DNA of 49,629 bases from an uncultured Clostridia bacterium (GCA_944387315.1 CALXEL010000069.1:1-49629), one strand, 5' to 3'. Shown: positions 40,078 to 48,935, counted from the stretch's first letter. Made by a program: numbers and translations. The notes: a model not told the origin generated them from the sequence alone.

Positions 40078-40635
40078 ATGAAAAAGACGTTGATTTTTCC
40101 GTTGCTGCTCTCTTTGGCTCTGCTGTTCTGCGCCTGTAAATCCACCCCCGATTCAGACAGCTATACCGCCTCTTACGGCGGGACTACATATACTGTAAAC
40201 ACAGTAGATGGTACTATCTCGGACGGTCAATATACCTACCGCTATGCTGTTTCCCCCTATGGTTCCACCGGGTATCAGCTGGATATCACCTATCCCGATG
40301 GCTCCACCTACTGGTGGCGATCCACCAGCAATGGAGGCTATGGCGGCGGCAGCGCAAACTATGACTCCCAGAAATATGTGGATGGCTGGACCCTGCTGCG
40401 GGTTCTAGAGATTGATCAGGACACCTCCGGTTCCTCTGGCGGCAACATCCTTATGGCTCTGTTTCTGCTGGCCCTGGGGCTGATGAATCTGCTGCGCCCC
40501 CGATGGAGCTGGTACCTCAGCCATGGCTGGCGGTTTAAAGACGCTGAACCCTCCGACACCGCTCTGCTGGTCAACCAGCTTGGAGGACTGGTGGCTTTGA
40601 TTGTGGGAGTATTCCTGCTGCTGGCCTCCCTGTAA
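40078..40635 (+). CDS. DUF6199-like membrane lipoprotein
   Basis: A 185-residue protein with a signal MKKTLIFPLLLSLALLFCAC (probable lipid Cys20, weak lipobox). An outside part rich in Tyr, Gly, Ser and Thr (about 25-105) is followed by two membrane segments (about 122-142 and 163-183) separated by the loop PRWSWYLSHGWRFKDAEPSD. That loop and the second segment resemble the DUF6199 family; the role is unknown. AGGAGG lies nine bases before the ATG. It is probably co-transcribed with the nucleosidase gene and shares a terminator with the convergent lipoprotein gene. Confidence 0.85.
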   Translation: MKKTLIFPLLLSLALLFCACKSTPDSDSYTASYGGTTYTVNTVDGTISDGQYTYRYAVSPYGSTGYQLDITYPDGSTYWWRSTSNGGYGGGSANYDSQKYVDGWTLLRVLEIDQDTSGSSGGNILMALFLLALGLMNLLRPRWSWYLSHGWRFKDAEPSDTALLVNQLGGLVALIVGVFLLLASL

Positions 40636-40647
40636 GGAAAAATAAAA

Positions 40648-40684
40648 ACCCTGCTCTTTCCTTTTGGAAAGAGCAGGTTTTTTT
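40648..40684. terminator. Shared bidirectional terminator
   Basis: CCTGCTCTTTCC and GGAAAGAGCAGG form a perfect 12-base stem with a TTTT/AAAA loop. T runs follow on the plus strand (seven) and on the minus strand, so it serves both the DUF6199 gene and the convergent lipoprotein gene. Confidence 0.93.
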
Positions 40685-40685
40685 G

Positions 40686-41306
40686 TTATTCCTGAGTCCG
40701 GTCGCCGCCGGTAAAACGGCACTGAACCATAAAGGCTCCATCGTACACATCAAAAGCGTCAGGGAGCTCACCGTACTCCTGCAGCTCCATAGTGGCCATA
40801 TCCTGATTGCCGTCATAGAGCCCTACAAACAGTACATAGTCCTTGCCTGGCTCCACCGTCACCTGATTGGTCAGATACCCCACGCTGGTATATTTGTCCT
40901 TCAGCTCCTGGGGAATGTCCAGGTGGTAAGTTTCCGCCACACGATCCCCGTTGTAGTCCTGCATAATCAACTCCAGCCGGAATTGATTCTCTTCCTTACA
41001 CAGCAGAGTAGCCAGACTGCCTTTGTTGTATTTGACCGGCATGGAAATCTGTCCCAGCTCCACCGGCTCCTGACCCTTTTGATAGAAAGTGGCCCACATC
41101 TCCACCCCCACAATATTGCGGCTAGCGTTATAATCAAAAACACCCAGATCATTCTGGGGCATAATAAACTCCACGAAGGCACTCTGTTCCGCCGTCAGCT
41201 TGGCCGCCGCCAGGGTGCTGTCATTGATGACTGACCCCTCATCAGAACAACCGGACAGGCCCAGCAAAATACAGGCAAACAACAGTAAGGAAATGATCTT
41301 TCTCAT
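40686..41306 (-). CDS. Lipoprotein of unknown function
   Basis: A 206-residue predicted lipoprotein with signal MRKIISLLLFACILLGLSGC and lipobox LSGC (Cys20). The rest looks like a single globular beta-rich domain with no motif I recognise. Its ATG overlaps the rarA stop by four bases (ATGA), so it is translationally coupled to a DNA-repair ATPase gene, an odd pairing with no clear functional link. It ends at the shared terminator. Confidence 0.82.
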   Translation of the reverse strand: MRKIISLLLFACILLGLSGCSDEGSVINDSTLAAAKLTAEQSAFVEFIMPQNDLGVFDYNASRNIVGVEMWATFYQKGQEPVELGQISMPVKYNKGSLATLLCKEENQFRLELIMQDYNGDRVAETYHLDIPQELKDKYTSVGYLTNQVTVEPGKDYVLFVGLYDGNQDMATMELQEYGELPDAFDVYDGAFMVQCRFTGGDRTQE

Positions 41307-42583
41307 TGGGTGGTTCCATCCTTTTTCTCTTTGATTTTCGCCCGATAGGCCGCCGCGGCCTGCTCGGTCTTATTCTGTCCAAAATGGTAGTAGACATGAT
41401 CCCGGATGGGATCGGGCAGGTATTGCTGCTCCACATACCCACCAAAACTGTGGGGATAGCGGTACCCGATGGCATGGCCCATCTTCTGGGCCCCACTGTA
41501 ATGGCCATCTTTCAGGTGGTCAGGCACATCCCCGTAGTTGCCCCGGCGTACATCCTCCAAGGCAGCGTCGATGGCCACAATGCCACTGTTAGATTTAGGC
41601 GCAGTACATAGCAGAATCACCGCCTGGGCCAGGGGAATCCTGGCCTCCGGCAGCCCCAGCTGCAAGGCGCTGTCCACACAGTTCTTTACAATGACCGCTG
41701 CCATGGGATAGGCCAAACCAATATCTTCGCTGGCGGTCACCAGCAACCTGCGGCAGGGGGAGAGCAGATCCCCCGCCTCCAGCAGCCGGGCCAGATAGTG
41801 GAGGGCCGCGTTTTCATCGGACCCCCGGATAGATTTCTGAAAGGCCGACAGGATATTGTAATGGACATCCCCATCCCGGTCATACCGGTTGGAGGACCGC
41901 TGGGAGACCTCCCTGGCCTGTTCCAGCGTGGCGGTGGGGTCCTCCTGGGAGGTGATAGCCGCCAAGGTCAACATCTCCACCGCATTGAGAGCTTTACGCA
42001 CATCCCCTCCACAGGAACGGGCGATGTATTCCGACACCCCCTCCTCCACTTTGAGGGGAGTGTTGTACACCTCCCGGGCCAGGGCAAACCCCCGGTCCAC
42101 CGCTCGCTGAACCTCCTGGGGTTCCACCGGACGGAACTCAAAGACGGTACACCGGCTGAGAATGGCGTTATAAATATAAAAGTAGGGATTTTCGGTTGTG
42201 GAAGCAATCAAAGTGATGCTGCCATTTTCAATAAATTCCAGCAGGGACTGCTGCTGCTTTTTATTGAGGTACTGAATTTCATCCAGGTAGAGAATAACCC
42301 CTTCCCGGCCGGCAAAGGTGTCCAGTTCCTCTACCACACTTTTGATGTCAGCGGTGGAAGCGGTGGTCCCATTGAGCTTATGGAGCCGCTTGCCCGCCCG
42401 CTGGGCAATAATCCGGGCCACTGTGGTCTTGCCTACCCCAGAGGGGCCATAAAAAATCAGGTTGGGGATCTCACCCCCCTCTACAATCCGGCGCAGTACC
42501 TTTCCTGGGGCCAGCAAATGCCTCTGTCCCACCACCTCTTCCAAGGTCTGGGGACGCAGGCGGTCGGCCAATGGGGATGACAT
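41303..42583 (-). CDS. rarA: Replication-associated recombination protein A (RarA/MgsA AAA+ ATPase)
   Basis: RarA acts at stalled replication forks. The 426 residues have Walker A GPSGVGKTT (46-54), Walker B LYLDE (98-102), sensor 1 in STTENP and the arginine-finger region AILSRCTVFEF. The C-terminal tetramerisation part has SAFQKSIRGSDENAALHYLAR and YRYPHSFGGYVEQQYLP. GGAGAGGAGG lies just before the ATG. It is the first gene of a two-gene unit with the lipoprotein. Confidence 0.95.
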   Translation of the reverse strand: MSSPLADRLRPQTLEEVVGQRHLLAPGKVLRRIVEGGEIPNLIFYGPSGVGKTTVARIIAQRAGKRLHKLNGTTASTADIKSVVEELDTFAGREGVILYLDEIQYLNKKQQQSLLEFIENGSITLIASTTENPYFYIYNAILSRCTVFEFRPVEPQEVQRAVDRGFALAREVYNTPLKVEEGVSEYIARSCGGDVRKALNAVEMLTLAAITSQEDPTATLEQAREVSQRSSNRYDRDGDVHYNILSAFQKSIRGSDENAALHYLARLLEAGDLLSPCRRLLVTASEDIGLAYPMAAVIVKNCVDSALQLGLPEARIPLAQAVILLCTAPKSNSGIVAIDAALEDVRRGNYGDVPDHLKDGHYSGAQKMGHAIGYRYPHSFGGYVEQQYLPDPIRDHVYYHFGQNKTEQAAAAYRAKIKEKKDGTTQ

Positions 42584-42660
42584 GGGTGTTCCTCCTCTCC
42601 CGCCATTTGGTTCTGGGGTTCCTGGCAGTTTGGCGCCTGAAACCGACTGGTATCTGATTT

Positions 42661-42689
42661 ATTGTACTATTTTTCCCCGCAAAAGTCGA
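42661..42689 (-). promoter_or_regulatory. Probable promoter of rarA
   Basis: TCGACT (42689-42684) and TACAAT (42666-42661) are separated by 17 bases, about 80 bases before the rarA ATG. The -35 match is modest. Confidence 0.5.
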
Positions 42690-42693
42690 GAAC

Positions 42694-42722
42694 AAAAAAC
42701 AGCCGGCAGAAAAGCCGGCTGT
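42694..42722 (-). terminator. Intrinsic terminator after glyA
   Basis: ACAGCCGGC and GCCGGCTGT form a perfect nine-base stem with a six-base loop, followed by six T residues. Confidence 0.93.
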
Positions 42723-42741
42723 TTTAAAAGATAAAACATTA

Positions 42742-43995
42742 TTAATAGGGCAGTGGGAAACGGCCGCACAGGGCCTCCACCTGAGCTCGCACCTCCGGGG
42801 CGCTTGCCTCAAAGTCGGTGGCAACCCGATAGATAAAGTCAGCGATCTGTTCCATCTCAGGCTCTTTGAATCCTCTGGTGGTAACAGCGGGGGTACCCAC
42901 CCGGATACCGCTGGTGACAAAGGGGCTCTGGGGATCGTTGGGTACAGCGTTCTTGTTGGCGGTGATATAGACCTCATCCAGCTTGTGCTGCATCTCTTTT
43001 CCGGTAACCCCCATCTTCTGAAGATCAATGAGAATCAGGTGGTTGTCAGTTCCGCCGGTCACCAGGTCAAAGCCTTTGGCAATCAGGGCATCGCCCAATG
43101 CCTTACAGTTGTCGATAACCTGCTGCTGGTAAACTTTAAACCCAGGATCCAGCGCCTCACCCAGACAAACTGCCTTGGCGGCAATAATATGCATGAGAGG
43201 TCCGCCCTGGGTTCCCGGGAAGATGGCCTTGTCAATCTGTTTGGCGTATTTTTCCTTACAGAGAATCATGCCTCCTCTGGGGCCGCGCAAGGTTTTGTGG
43301 GTAGTGGTGGTCACCACATCGGCATAGGGCACTGGCGACATATGCAGTCCCGCCGCCACCAGACCGGCAATGTGTGCCATATCCACAAACAGGTACGCTC
43401 CTACTTCCTGGGCAATCTCAGCGAATTTCTCAAAATCGATTGCCCGGGGGTAGGCCGAAGCTCCCGCCACAATCATTTTGGGACGGTGCTCCAAAGCCAG
43501 CTGACGGACAGTGTCATAGTTGATCCGCCCAGTCTCCGGATCGATGCCATAGGGAATAAAGTTATAATATTTGCCCGAGATATTGGCGGGGGAACCATGG
43601 GTGAGGTGCCCTCCATGGTTGAGATCCATCCCTAAAACCGTATCTCCGTAGTTGAGCAGCGCGAAATAAACCGCAGTATTGGCCTGGGCCCCCGAGTGAG
43701 GCTGTACGTTGGCGTGTTCGGCGCCAAACAGCTTTTTAGCCCGCTCAATGGCGATGTTCTCAATGACATCTACATATTCGCATCCGCCATAGTACCGCTT
43801 TCCAGGATAACCTTCTGCGTACTTATTGGTGGGCACTGTGGCCATAGCCGCCATAACGGCAGGTGACACAATGTTCTCACTGGCGATCAGCTCGATATTT
43901 CTGCGTTGTCTGTTGAGTTCGTCTGAGATGGCAGCAGCTACCTCCGGGTCAGTCTGCGCTACAAAGCCTGTTGTGTCCAACATTGTTTTCTGCAT
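42742..43995 (-). CDS. glyA: Serine hydroxymethyltransferase
   Basis: GlyA interconverts serine and glycine and loads tetrahydrofolate with a one-carbon unit. With the ATG at 43995 the protein has 417 residues; AAAGGAAGGA lies just upstream, and a TTG six codons earlier would translate that site. PLP-binding Lys234 is in [23 protein letters not shown] and [12 protein letters not shown] are intact. It is a single-gene unit with a promoter, an 80-base leader that can fold into two hairpins and a terminator. Confidence 0.97.
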   Translation of the reverse strand: MQKTMLDTTGFVAQTDPEVAAAISDELNRQRRNIELIASENIVSPAVMAAMATVPTNKYAEGYPGKRYYGGCEYVDVIENIAIERAKKLFGAEHANVQPHSGAQANTAVYFALLNYGDTVLGMDLNHGGHLTHGSPANISGKYYNFIPYGIDPETGRINYDTVRQLALEHRPKMIVAGASAYPRAIDFEKFAEIAQEVGAYLFVDMAHIAGLVAAGLHMSPVPYADVVTTTTHKTLRGPRGGMILCKEKYAKQIDKAIFPGTQGGPLMHIIAAKAVCLGEALDPGFKVYQQQVIDNCKALGDALIAKGFDLVTGGTDNHLILIDLQKMGVTGKEMQHKLDEVYITANKNAVPNDPQSPFVTSGIRVGTPAVTTRGFKEPEMEQIADFIYRVATDFEASAPEVRAQVEALCGRFPLPY

Positions 43996-44084
43996 GGTTA
44001 TCCTTCCTTTCAATTTGAATTTTTACCTGTACAAAACAGGTGTTTGATAAAATACCTCTGCTTGCGACAGGGGTATTGGGAAAC

Positions 44085-44113
44085 ATTATATCGGTTTATT
44101 TCACCAAATACAA
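44085..44113 (-). promoter_or_regulatory. Promoter of glyA
   Basis: TTGTAT (44113-44108) and TATAAT (44090-44085) are separated by 17 bases. The leader has two possible hairpins: AATACC/GGTATT, then ACCTGT/ACAGGT. Confidence 0.78.
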
Positions 44114-44181
44114 CAGTTTTGATTCAAAAATATCTGACAAAAATAGTGTAAATGTCCAGTCTGTTTTTATGCACCATTTCG

Positions 44182-44517
44182 CTAAATCGCTAAAATCCCC
44201 CAGAGCCGTACAAACCACCAAATAATTGCCGCTGAGGCAAATACAATACCTGCTACAATTTGGCGGGACGCTGTCAATCGGCCCACCACATAACTGGCGC
44301 CCAGCCAGAGATACAGGGCCAGTAGCAGATACACCAAGGAGTGCTGTTCCCAAGCTCCAACAAAATCTAGCCTCAGCAAACAGACTGCCGCCCGGGTCAT
44401 TCCACAGCCTGGACAAGGGATACCGGTAATTGCCAGGATGGGGCATCGGTACCCAGACCAGCTTAAGATTATCACAATCCCCATAAGGAGCAGAGTAAAG
44501 AACAGCCATCTGCCCAC
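44182..44517 (-). CDS. DUF2752 membrane protein
   Basis: A 111-residue protein with three membrane segments and the DUF2752 signature CPILAITGIPCPGCGMTRA near residues 25-43, with three cysteines. The role of the family is unknown. The shown start is a GTG at 44517 with no proper ribosome site. A strong AAGGGGGAG site lies about 30 bases farther upstream, six bases before an in-frame CTG (44541-44539), so the true start may be CTG with eight more residues. A clear promoter stands just ahead. No terminator follows, so transcription may continue into glyA. Confidence 0.82.
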   Translation of the reverse strand: MGRWLFFTLLLMGIVIILSWSGYRCPILAITGIPCPGCGMTRAAVCLLRLDFVGAWEQHSLVYLLLALYLWLGASYVVGRLTASRQIVAGIVFASAAIIWWFVRLWGILAI

Positions 44518-44567
44518 ACGCCCTAAAACAGGATATTTCAGCGGTATCTCCCCCTTATTTTACTTTT

Positions 44568-44596
44568 ATTATACCACTTGCAATTCTGGGTAGCAA
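44568..44596 (-). promoter_or_regulatory. Promoter of the DUF2752 gene
   Basis: TTGCTA (44596-44591) and TATAAT (44573-44568) are separated by 17 bases, with a TGG extended -10. Transcription should begin close to the AAGGGGGAG site. Confidence 0.75.
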
Positions 44597-44699
44597 TCTA
44601 TTTTGCCAGCTGTTTTTCGCCCTTTGCAATAAACCAAAGCATATTTTACACTATTTGTCTGTAATGCTCTGAAAAAATGGAAAAGCTGGGAGTTTTCGG

Positions 44700-44728
44700 T
44701 TTACTTTTTCCCAAAACTACGGTATGAT
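44700..44728 (+). promoter_or_regulatory. Candidate promoter of the acidic-tailed membrane protein gene
   Basis: TTTACT (44700-44705) and TATGAT (44723-44728) are separated by 17 bases on the plus strand, about 130 bases before the ATG. The stretch 44600-44699 and 44730-44840 shows nothing else I can assign. Confidence 0.4.
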
Positions 44729-44855
44729 ATGGGGTAGATTATCCATAAAACTGTTAGATTTATATTTTCAGAGCCATAAACAGTCTGTCAGCTCTGCCAG
44801 CCTTTTTGCAGCAGCTGATTAATTGAACTGTACCATTTTCAGGAGGTTTGCAATC

Positions 44856-45482
44856 ATGGGAGTCTATTATATCGGTACGGGTATGGGTGGAGGAACCGGC
44901 GCAGGCGCAAGTACAGGCGGTTCTTTTGCATGGTATCAGAATCTGATGGCCGGATTGCCCGGTTGGCTTTCCACATTGATTACAGCAGTACTTTTGTTGC
45001 TTTTGGCGGCTTTGGTGGGCTGGATTGTTGGCCGTATTGTGGGTGGGATCTTATACCCCAATCCCGAAAAGCAAAGTTTGCTCAATAAAAAACAGAAATT
45101 TATCTGCTTGGGCGTCATCGCCGCTGTATTTGTTGTAGTCATCCTCTCCTTACAGCCAGAGAAACCCAAGGAGGAAATGCCTGACGACAGCATGATGGTC
45201 AGTGGCGAAGGGGATCTCTCCGACAGTGAGGCACCGGAAGGCGAAGAGGAATCTCTGCCCGAGGATGGTGCTGAAGACGGAGAAAACAGCGAAACTGACG
45301 GTGAAGATGCCACTGATACTGACAATGAAGAATCCTCAAGTTCAGACAGCGAGAGTTCGGAAAGTGAAAGCAGCTCCAGCGAGAGCTCCTCTTCTGCAAG
45401 TTCCCCTGTTCAGGCTACCCCTCTTCCTGGCGGAACTGTAACTATTATGCCAAGAGGCGGCAGCGCAGTAATTGTAGGGTAA
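44856..45482 (+). CDS. Membrane protein with acidic, Ser-rich C-terminal tail
   Basis: I do not recognise this 208-residue protein. It has a Gly-rich N-terminus (about 8-22), two membrane segments (about 37-65 and 81-99) joined by a short basic loop (NPEKQSLLNKKQK), and a tail (101-183) made almost only of Glu, Asp and Ser. It ends with PLPGGTVTIMPRGGSAVIVG. The basic loop suggests that loop is inside, so the acidic tail would be outside. The ATG at 44856 has AGGAGG nine bases upstream; an earlier ATG at 44823 lacks one. The CoA-disulfide reductase-rhodanese gene starts 45 bases downstream with no terminator between, so they are probably co-transcribed. Confidence 0.82.
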   Translation: MGVYYIGTGMGGGTGAGASTGGSFAWYQNLMAGLPGWLSTLITAVLLLLLAALVGWIVGRIVGGILYPNPEKQSLLNKKQKFICLGVIAAVFVVVILSLQPEKPKEEMPDDSMMVSGEGDLSDSEAPEGEEESLPEDGAEDGENSETDGEDATDTDNEESSSSDSESSESESSSSESSSSASSPVQATPLPGGTVTIMPRGGSAVIVG

Positions 45483-45527
45483 ACGGGATTTCCTCTGACA
45501 TTTTCAAATAGAAAGGCGGTCGATTCC

Positions 45528-47222
45528 ATGAAAGTATTAATTGTTGGTGGTGTGGCAGGTGGCGCTGGCGCCGCAGCCAGGCTGAGACGCAATGATGAAT
45601 CCGCCCAGATTATTCTGTTTGAAAAAGGCCCCTATATTTCTTTCGCCAACTGTGGACTGCCCTACTATATTGGGGATGTGATCACCTGCAAGGAAGCGTT
45701 GCAGCTGCAAACACCCCAGCGGTTTCACGACCGTTTCGCAGTAGATGTACGGGTCAACAATGAGGTACTTTCCCTGGACTCAGAAAACCGTCAGGTAGAG
45801 GTTGTTGACCACAGCACCGGCCGCCGGTACCAAGAGAGCTACGATGTTTTAATCCTCTCCCCCGGTGCTTCCCCCATTCGGCCTCCAATCACAGGCATAG
45901 ATACGGCTGATGTGTTTACATTGCGCAATATTCCGGATACCTATGCCATTAAGGACTATATCAACACCCACCACCCCCGCTATGGAGCGGTTATCGGCGG
46001 TGGATTTATCGGTCTGGAAATGGCTGACAATCTCCACGCTTTGGGAATTGAGGTATCTGTCATTGAGGCATCCGACCATGTAATCGGCCCTCTGGACCCG
46101 GATATGGCCCATGATGTTCACAATCATATCCGTTCCAAAGGAATTTCTCTCTATCTCAACAGCATGGCCACCGAATTTACCAAAGATTCGGTTAAGCTCA
46201 AGGATGGCCGCAGTGTTCCCGCTGATTTTATTCTCCTCAGTGTAGGCGTGCGTCCTGAAACCGGCTTCCTAAAAGACAGCGGCATCGCTTTGGGCAGCCG
46301 GGGGGAAATTCTGGTAGATAACCAGTTTAAGACAAGCCTTCCCCATGTTTACGCAGTCGGCGACGCCATTGGGGTCACCAATGCCATCACCGGACAGCCT
46401 ACCATCCTGCCCCTTGCGTCCCCCGCCAACCGTCAGGCACGTCTGGTGGCTGACATTGTATGCGGCAAGCCAGTGCGTTACAGCGGTGTACAGGGTACCT
46501 CCATCGCAAAAGTGTTTGATATGACTGTCGCCGTAACCGGTGAAAGTGAAGCCAGCCTGAAAAAAGCAGGAACCCCTTACTATAAAACCCTTACTTTCAG
46601 CGGATCCCACGCAGGCTATTATCCTGGCAGCCATTCTATGCTGCTCAAGTTGCTTTATACCCCAGAGGGACGGGTAATGGGTGCTCAGATCACTGGTTAT
46701 GAAGGGGTTGACAAGCGGATTGACGTATTGGCCACTGCCATCCGCCATGGCATGAGTGTCTATGATTTGCAGGAGTTGGAGCTGGCCTATGCCCCTCCTT
46801 ACTCCTCAGCCAAAGATCCAGTTAATATGGCTGGCTATACCGCAGCCAATGTGCTGGAAGGAACTTTTGAGCCCTTCTATCTGGAGGATCTGGATCATCT
46901 GCCTGCTGATGTCCAGCTCATTGATGTACGTACTCCTGGAGAATTTTCCAGAGGTACTATTGGCCAGGCGATCAATTTGCCTCTGGACAGCTTACGGAGC
47001 AACCTGGATCAGCTGGACAGGAAGAAAACCGTATATTTATTCTGCCAAGTGGGCCTTCGGGGTTATCTGGCAGAACGTATCTTGGCACAGCATGGCTTCC
47101 AGGTCAAAAACCTCAGCGGTGGATACCGCTTGTATGAAGCCGCCCAAACTGATTTACACAGTGGCTTTACCTCCAAAAAAGAGTACACCCACTGCGGTCT
47201 GGAAAAAGATCCTGAAAAATAG
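45528..47222 (+). CDS. CoA-disulfide reductase with C-terminal rhodanese domain
   Basis: A 564-residue flavoprotein of the single-cysteine disulfide reductase group. FAD binding is seen in VLIVGGVAGGAGAA, the active Cys42 in SFANCGLPYYIG, NAD(P)H binding in AVIGGGFIGLEMAD, and FAD contact in VYAVGDAIGV. There is no CxxC. The dimer domain is about 330-450, and a rhodanese domain (about 465-545) has Cys506 in FCQVGLRGY. Known fusions reduce CoA disulfides, CoA persulfide or polysulfide, so a role in sulfane-sulfur or redox balance is likely. It follows the acidic-tailed membrane gene and ends at a bidirectional terminator. Confidence 0.93.
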   Translation: MKVLIVGGVAGGAGAAARLRRNDESAQIILFEKGPYISFANCGLPYYIGDVITCKEALQLQTPQRFHDRFAVDVRVNNEVLSLDSENRQVEVVDHSTGRRYQESYDVLILSPGASPIRPPITGIDTADVFTLRNIPDTYAIKDYINTHHPRYGAVIGGGFIGLEMADNLHALGIEVSVIEASDHVIGPLDPDMAHDVHNHIRSKGISLYLNSMATEFTKDSVKLKDGRSVPADFILLSVGVRPETGFLKDSGIALGSRGEILVDNQFKTSLPHVYAVGDAIGVTNAITGQPTILPLASPANRQARLVADIVCGKPVRYSGVQGTSIAKVFDMTVAVTGESEASLKKAGTPYYKTLTFSGSHAGYYPGSHSMLLKLLYTPEGRVMGAQITGYEGVDKRIDVLATAIRHGMSVYDLQELELAYAPPYSSAKDPVNMAGYTAANVLEGTFEPFYLEDLDHLPADVQLIDVRTPGEFSRGTIGQAINLPLDSLRSNLDQLDRKKTVYLFCQVGLRGYLAERILAQHGFQVKNLSGGYRLYEAAQTDLHSGFTSKKEYTHCGLEKDPEK

Positions 47223-47227
47223 TCGGT

Positions 47228-47264
47228 AAAAAGGGGCCGAACCCATATGGGTTCGGCCCCTTTC
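47228..47264. terminator. Bidirectional terminator between the CoA-disulfide reductase and deacetylase genes
   Basis: AAAGGGGCCGAACCC and its exact complement form a 15-base stem with an ATAT loop. The minus strand has five T residues after it, the plus strand only TTTC, so it serves the deacetylase gene best and probably both. Confidence 0.88.
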
Positions 47265-47283
47265 ACATGGAGCCGCAAAGCTG

Positions 47284-48105
47284 CTAGCGTCCAGTACTGT
47301 TCTGCTGGGGTGGTTTGGCAAACTGAATGGGTTTGACAGAGGGAGTCAGACGATCAAATCGGTAACCCTGCTCTTTTAACGCCCGAATGACCATCCGGGT
47401 GGCCTCAGGAGTCGTTTTGCACAGTGGAGCGTCATGGAACAAAACCACCACTGTATCTTTATTTTTGCTGCCCTCCAACACATTCTGGGCCAGGGTTTCT
47501 GCCGGGTACACCGTTGCGGTATCATCTCCTGAAACCACATTCCAATCATAATAAATATATCCTCTCTCGGTCATTTCTCCAATGATTTGGGAAAGTACTG
47601 CTTTAGAAGGGGCTATGGCATTGACACTCCCCCCTGGAAAGCGGAAAATCTGCGGGTGGATTCCAGTGGTGTCATACAGCAGAGTCTCGATCCGGTTGAA
47701 ATCCGCCAGGTAATCCTCCACAGAGCGGTAGATTTCCCGGTACAAATGGGAATAGGTGTGAACCCCCAGTGTATGACCTTCCTGAACCATCCTCTGATAC
47801 AACGCCAGGGAAGTGTCATCTTCCTTCCCCACCACAAAAAAAGTAGCCGGGACCTGCTCCTCCTTTAAAATATCCAGCAGAGCCCCAGTATTTTTACTGG
47901 GCCCATCATCATAGGTGAGATAAACTGTTTTGGGAACGTCCGGTTCAAATTCAGTAGTGGTTTGTACATACAGGTTTGGGTATTCTACCGGTTGGGATAC
48001 TGTGGCAGTTGTCTGGAAAAACGCCTGATTGAGAATTAGAACGCCAGCCAGCACCGCTATTGCCACAAAGAGACAACGCCGGTAGATACGGACCACATAA
48101 AACAT
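47284..48105 (-). CDS. Polysaccharide deacetylase (NodB domain), membrane-anchored
   Basis: The 273-residue protein has an N-terminal membrane anchor (about 11-30) and a NodB domain (about 58-250). Motif 1 is YLTYDDGP with Asp66 and metal Asp67, motif 2 HTYSH with His116 and His120, then RFPGG, DWN and LFHD. Relatives deacetylate GlcNAc or muramic residues in peptidoglycan, as PgdA and PdaA do, changing lysozyme sensitivity or spore cortex. Which residue is hit cannot be told here. No clear promoter was found in the 149-base gap upstream. It ends with TAG. Confidence 0.92.
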   Translation of the reverse strand: MFYVVRIYRRCLFVAIAVLAGVLILNQAFFQTTATVSQPVEYPNLYVQTTTEFEPDVPKTVYLTYDDGPSKNTGALLDILKEEQVPATFFVVGKEDDTSLALYQRMVQEGHTLGVHTYSHLYREIYRSVEDYLADFNRIETLLYDTTGIHPQIFRFPGGSVNAIAPSKAVLSQIIGEMTERGYIYYDWNVVSGDDTATVYPAETLAQNVLEGSKNKDTVVVLFHDAPLCKTTPEATRMVIRALKEQGYRFDRLTPSVKPIQFAKPPQQNSTGR

Positions 48106-48189
48106 AAAATCACCCTTTTATTCAGCCATTCCCTACCATTTTATTGAACTATCTGTCCGTTTATACCCCCCTTGCATTTTCTAAGTTTT

Positions 48190-48225
48190 TAAAAACAAAA
48201 ACAGGCGGTGAGATTCCGCCTGTTT
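48190..48225 (-). terminator. Intrinsic terminator after the DUF1836 gene
   Basis: AAACAGGCGG and CCGCCTGTTT form a perfect ten-base stem with a seven-base loop, followed by TTTTG and five more T residues. Confidence 0.9.
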
Positions 48226-48254
48226 AAAACCTATCAGATTGTCCAAAATATCAG

Positions 48255-48836
48255 CTAAGGCAGCGGCGAAGAGACAGACCGGTCAATGAGCTTCTCCGCC
48301 ATGGTGGTAAAAGTATCCGCCAGAGAGGTCAGATACAAAACTGTCAACAAAAGCTGAGCCGGTGTTTCAGTTTCCAGAGGGAACTGCTCCTGGCATCGCT
48401 CCAGAAAAGCCGGGATCTGTTGGCGCTGTTGTTGGGTCATTTGACTGAATGCCCCATAAATTTCCTCCACCGGTCCAACGGTGTAGTGATTTTTATCCAG
48501 CGAAATCTCTGGTTCCAGCTGGGTAAAGAGGGTTTTGATATCCGCCAGGGACAAGGTCTGCTTTAGATGGTAGATTAGCAACATCATTAAAATATGCTGC
48601 TTGGAGTATTTCTTTCCCTTGATCTGTTTGAGCAGCCCCTCTTTGGAATAGTTGTTTATCATGGTTTTCGTCAACAATTTTTCTTTGCTGCTTCGCCGGT
48701 TTTGGGAAATTTTCCCCTCCAACAAAGTGGTAATTTGATCCATGTACAAATCAATATCCGGCAGCTCATCCAGCTCCACATATCCCTGATTTAAGGTTTC
48801 ATTGACCGCCTGAAGAAACTGGGCATTATTCTCCAT
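48255..48836 (-). CDS. DUF1836 putative transcription regulator
   Basis: A 193-residue protein with the DUF1836 pattern: DELPDIDLYMDQITTLLE, LLTKTMINNYSKEGLL and KKYSKQHILMMLLIYHLK (about 22-95). The family has a MerR-like helix-turn-helix and is thought to regulate transcription; direct evidence is scarce. I chose the ATG at 48836 because its promoter places the RNA start near 48864; the earlier ATG at 48899 lies upstream of that. The hemolysin III-family gene is divergent, with back-to-back promoters. Confidence 0.88.
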   Translation of the reverse strand: MENNAQFLQAVNETLNQGYVELDELPDIDLYMDQITTLLEGKISQNRRSSKEKLLTKTMINNYSKEGLLKQIKGKKYSKQHILMMLLIYHLKQTLSLADIKTLFTQLEPEISLDKNHYTVGPVEEIYGAFSQMTQQQRQQIPAFLERCQEQFPLETETPAQLLLTVLYLTSLADTFTTMAEKLIDRSVSSPLP

Positions 48837-48870
48837 CCTGCTCACCTGCTTTTTGTTATCTCTTATGAAC

Positions 48871-48899
48871 AGTATATAATATCGTTTTGATTCTTTCAA
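48871..48899 (-). promoter_or_regulatory. Promoter of the DUF1836 gene
   Basis: TTGAAA (48899-48894) and TATACT (48876-48871) are separated by 17 bases. Its -35 box lies only seven bases from the -35 box of the divergent gene. Confidence 0.82.
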
Positions 48900-48906
48900 T
48901 AACCCA

Positions 48907-48935
48907 TTGACAAAATCTTAAAATAAGCATACTAT
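48907..48935 (+). promoter_or_regulatory. Promoter of the hemolysin III-family gene
   Basis: TTGACA (48907-48912) and TACTAT (48930-48935) are separated by 17 bases, about 53 bases before the ATG. Confidence 0.82.

Noticed and set aside
42584..42660. Structured leader or riboswitch before rarA
   Set aside because: The short GC-rich leader has only partial repeats and no known riboswitch blocks.
48106..48180. Sporulation-type promoter before the polysaccharide deacetylase gene
   Set aside because: TATAAA-like bases exist but no matching -35 for sigma-A or clear sigma-F/G pattern could be fixed.
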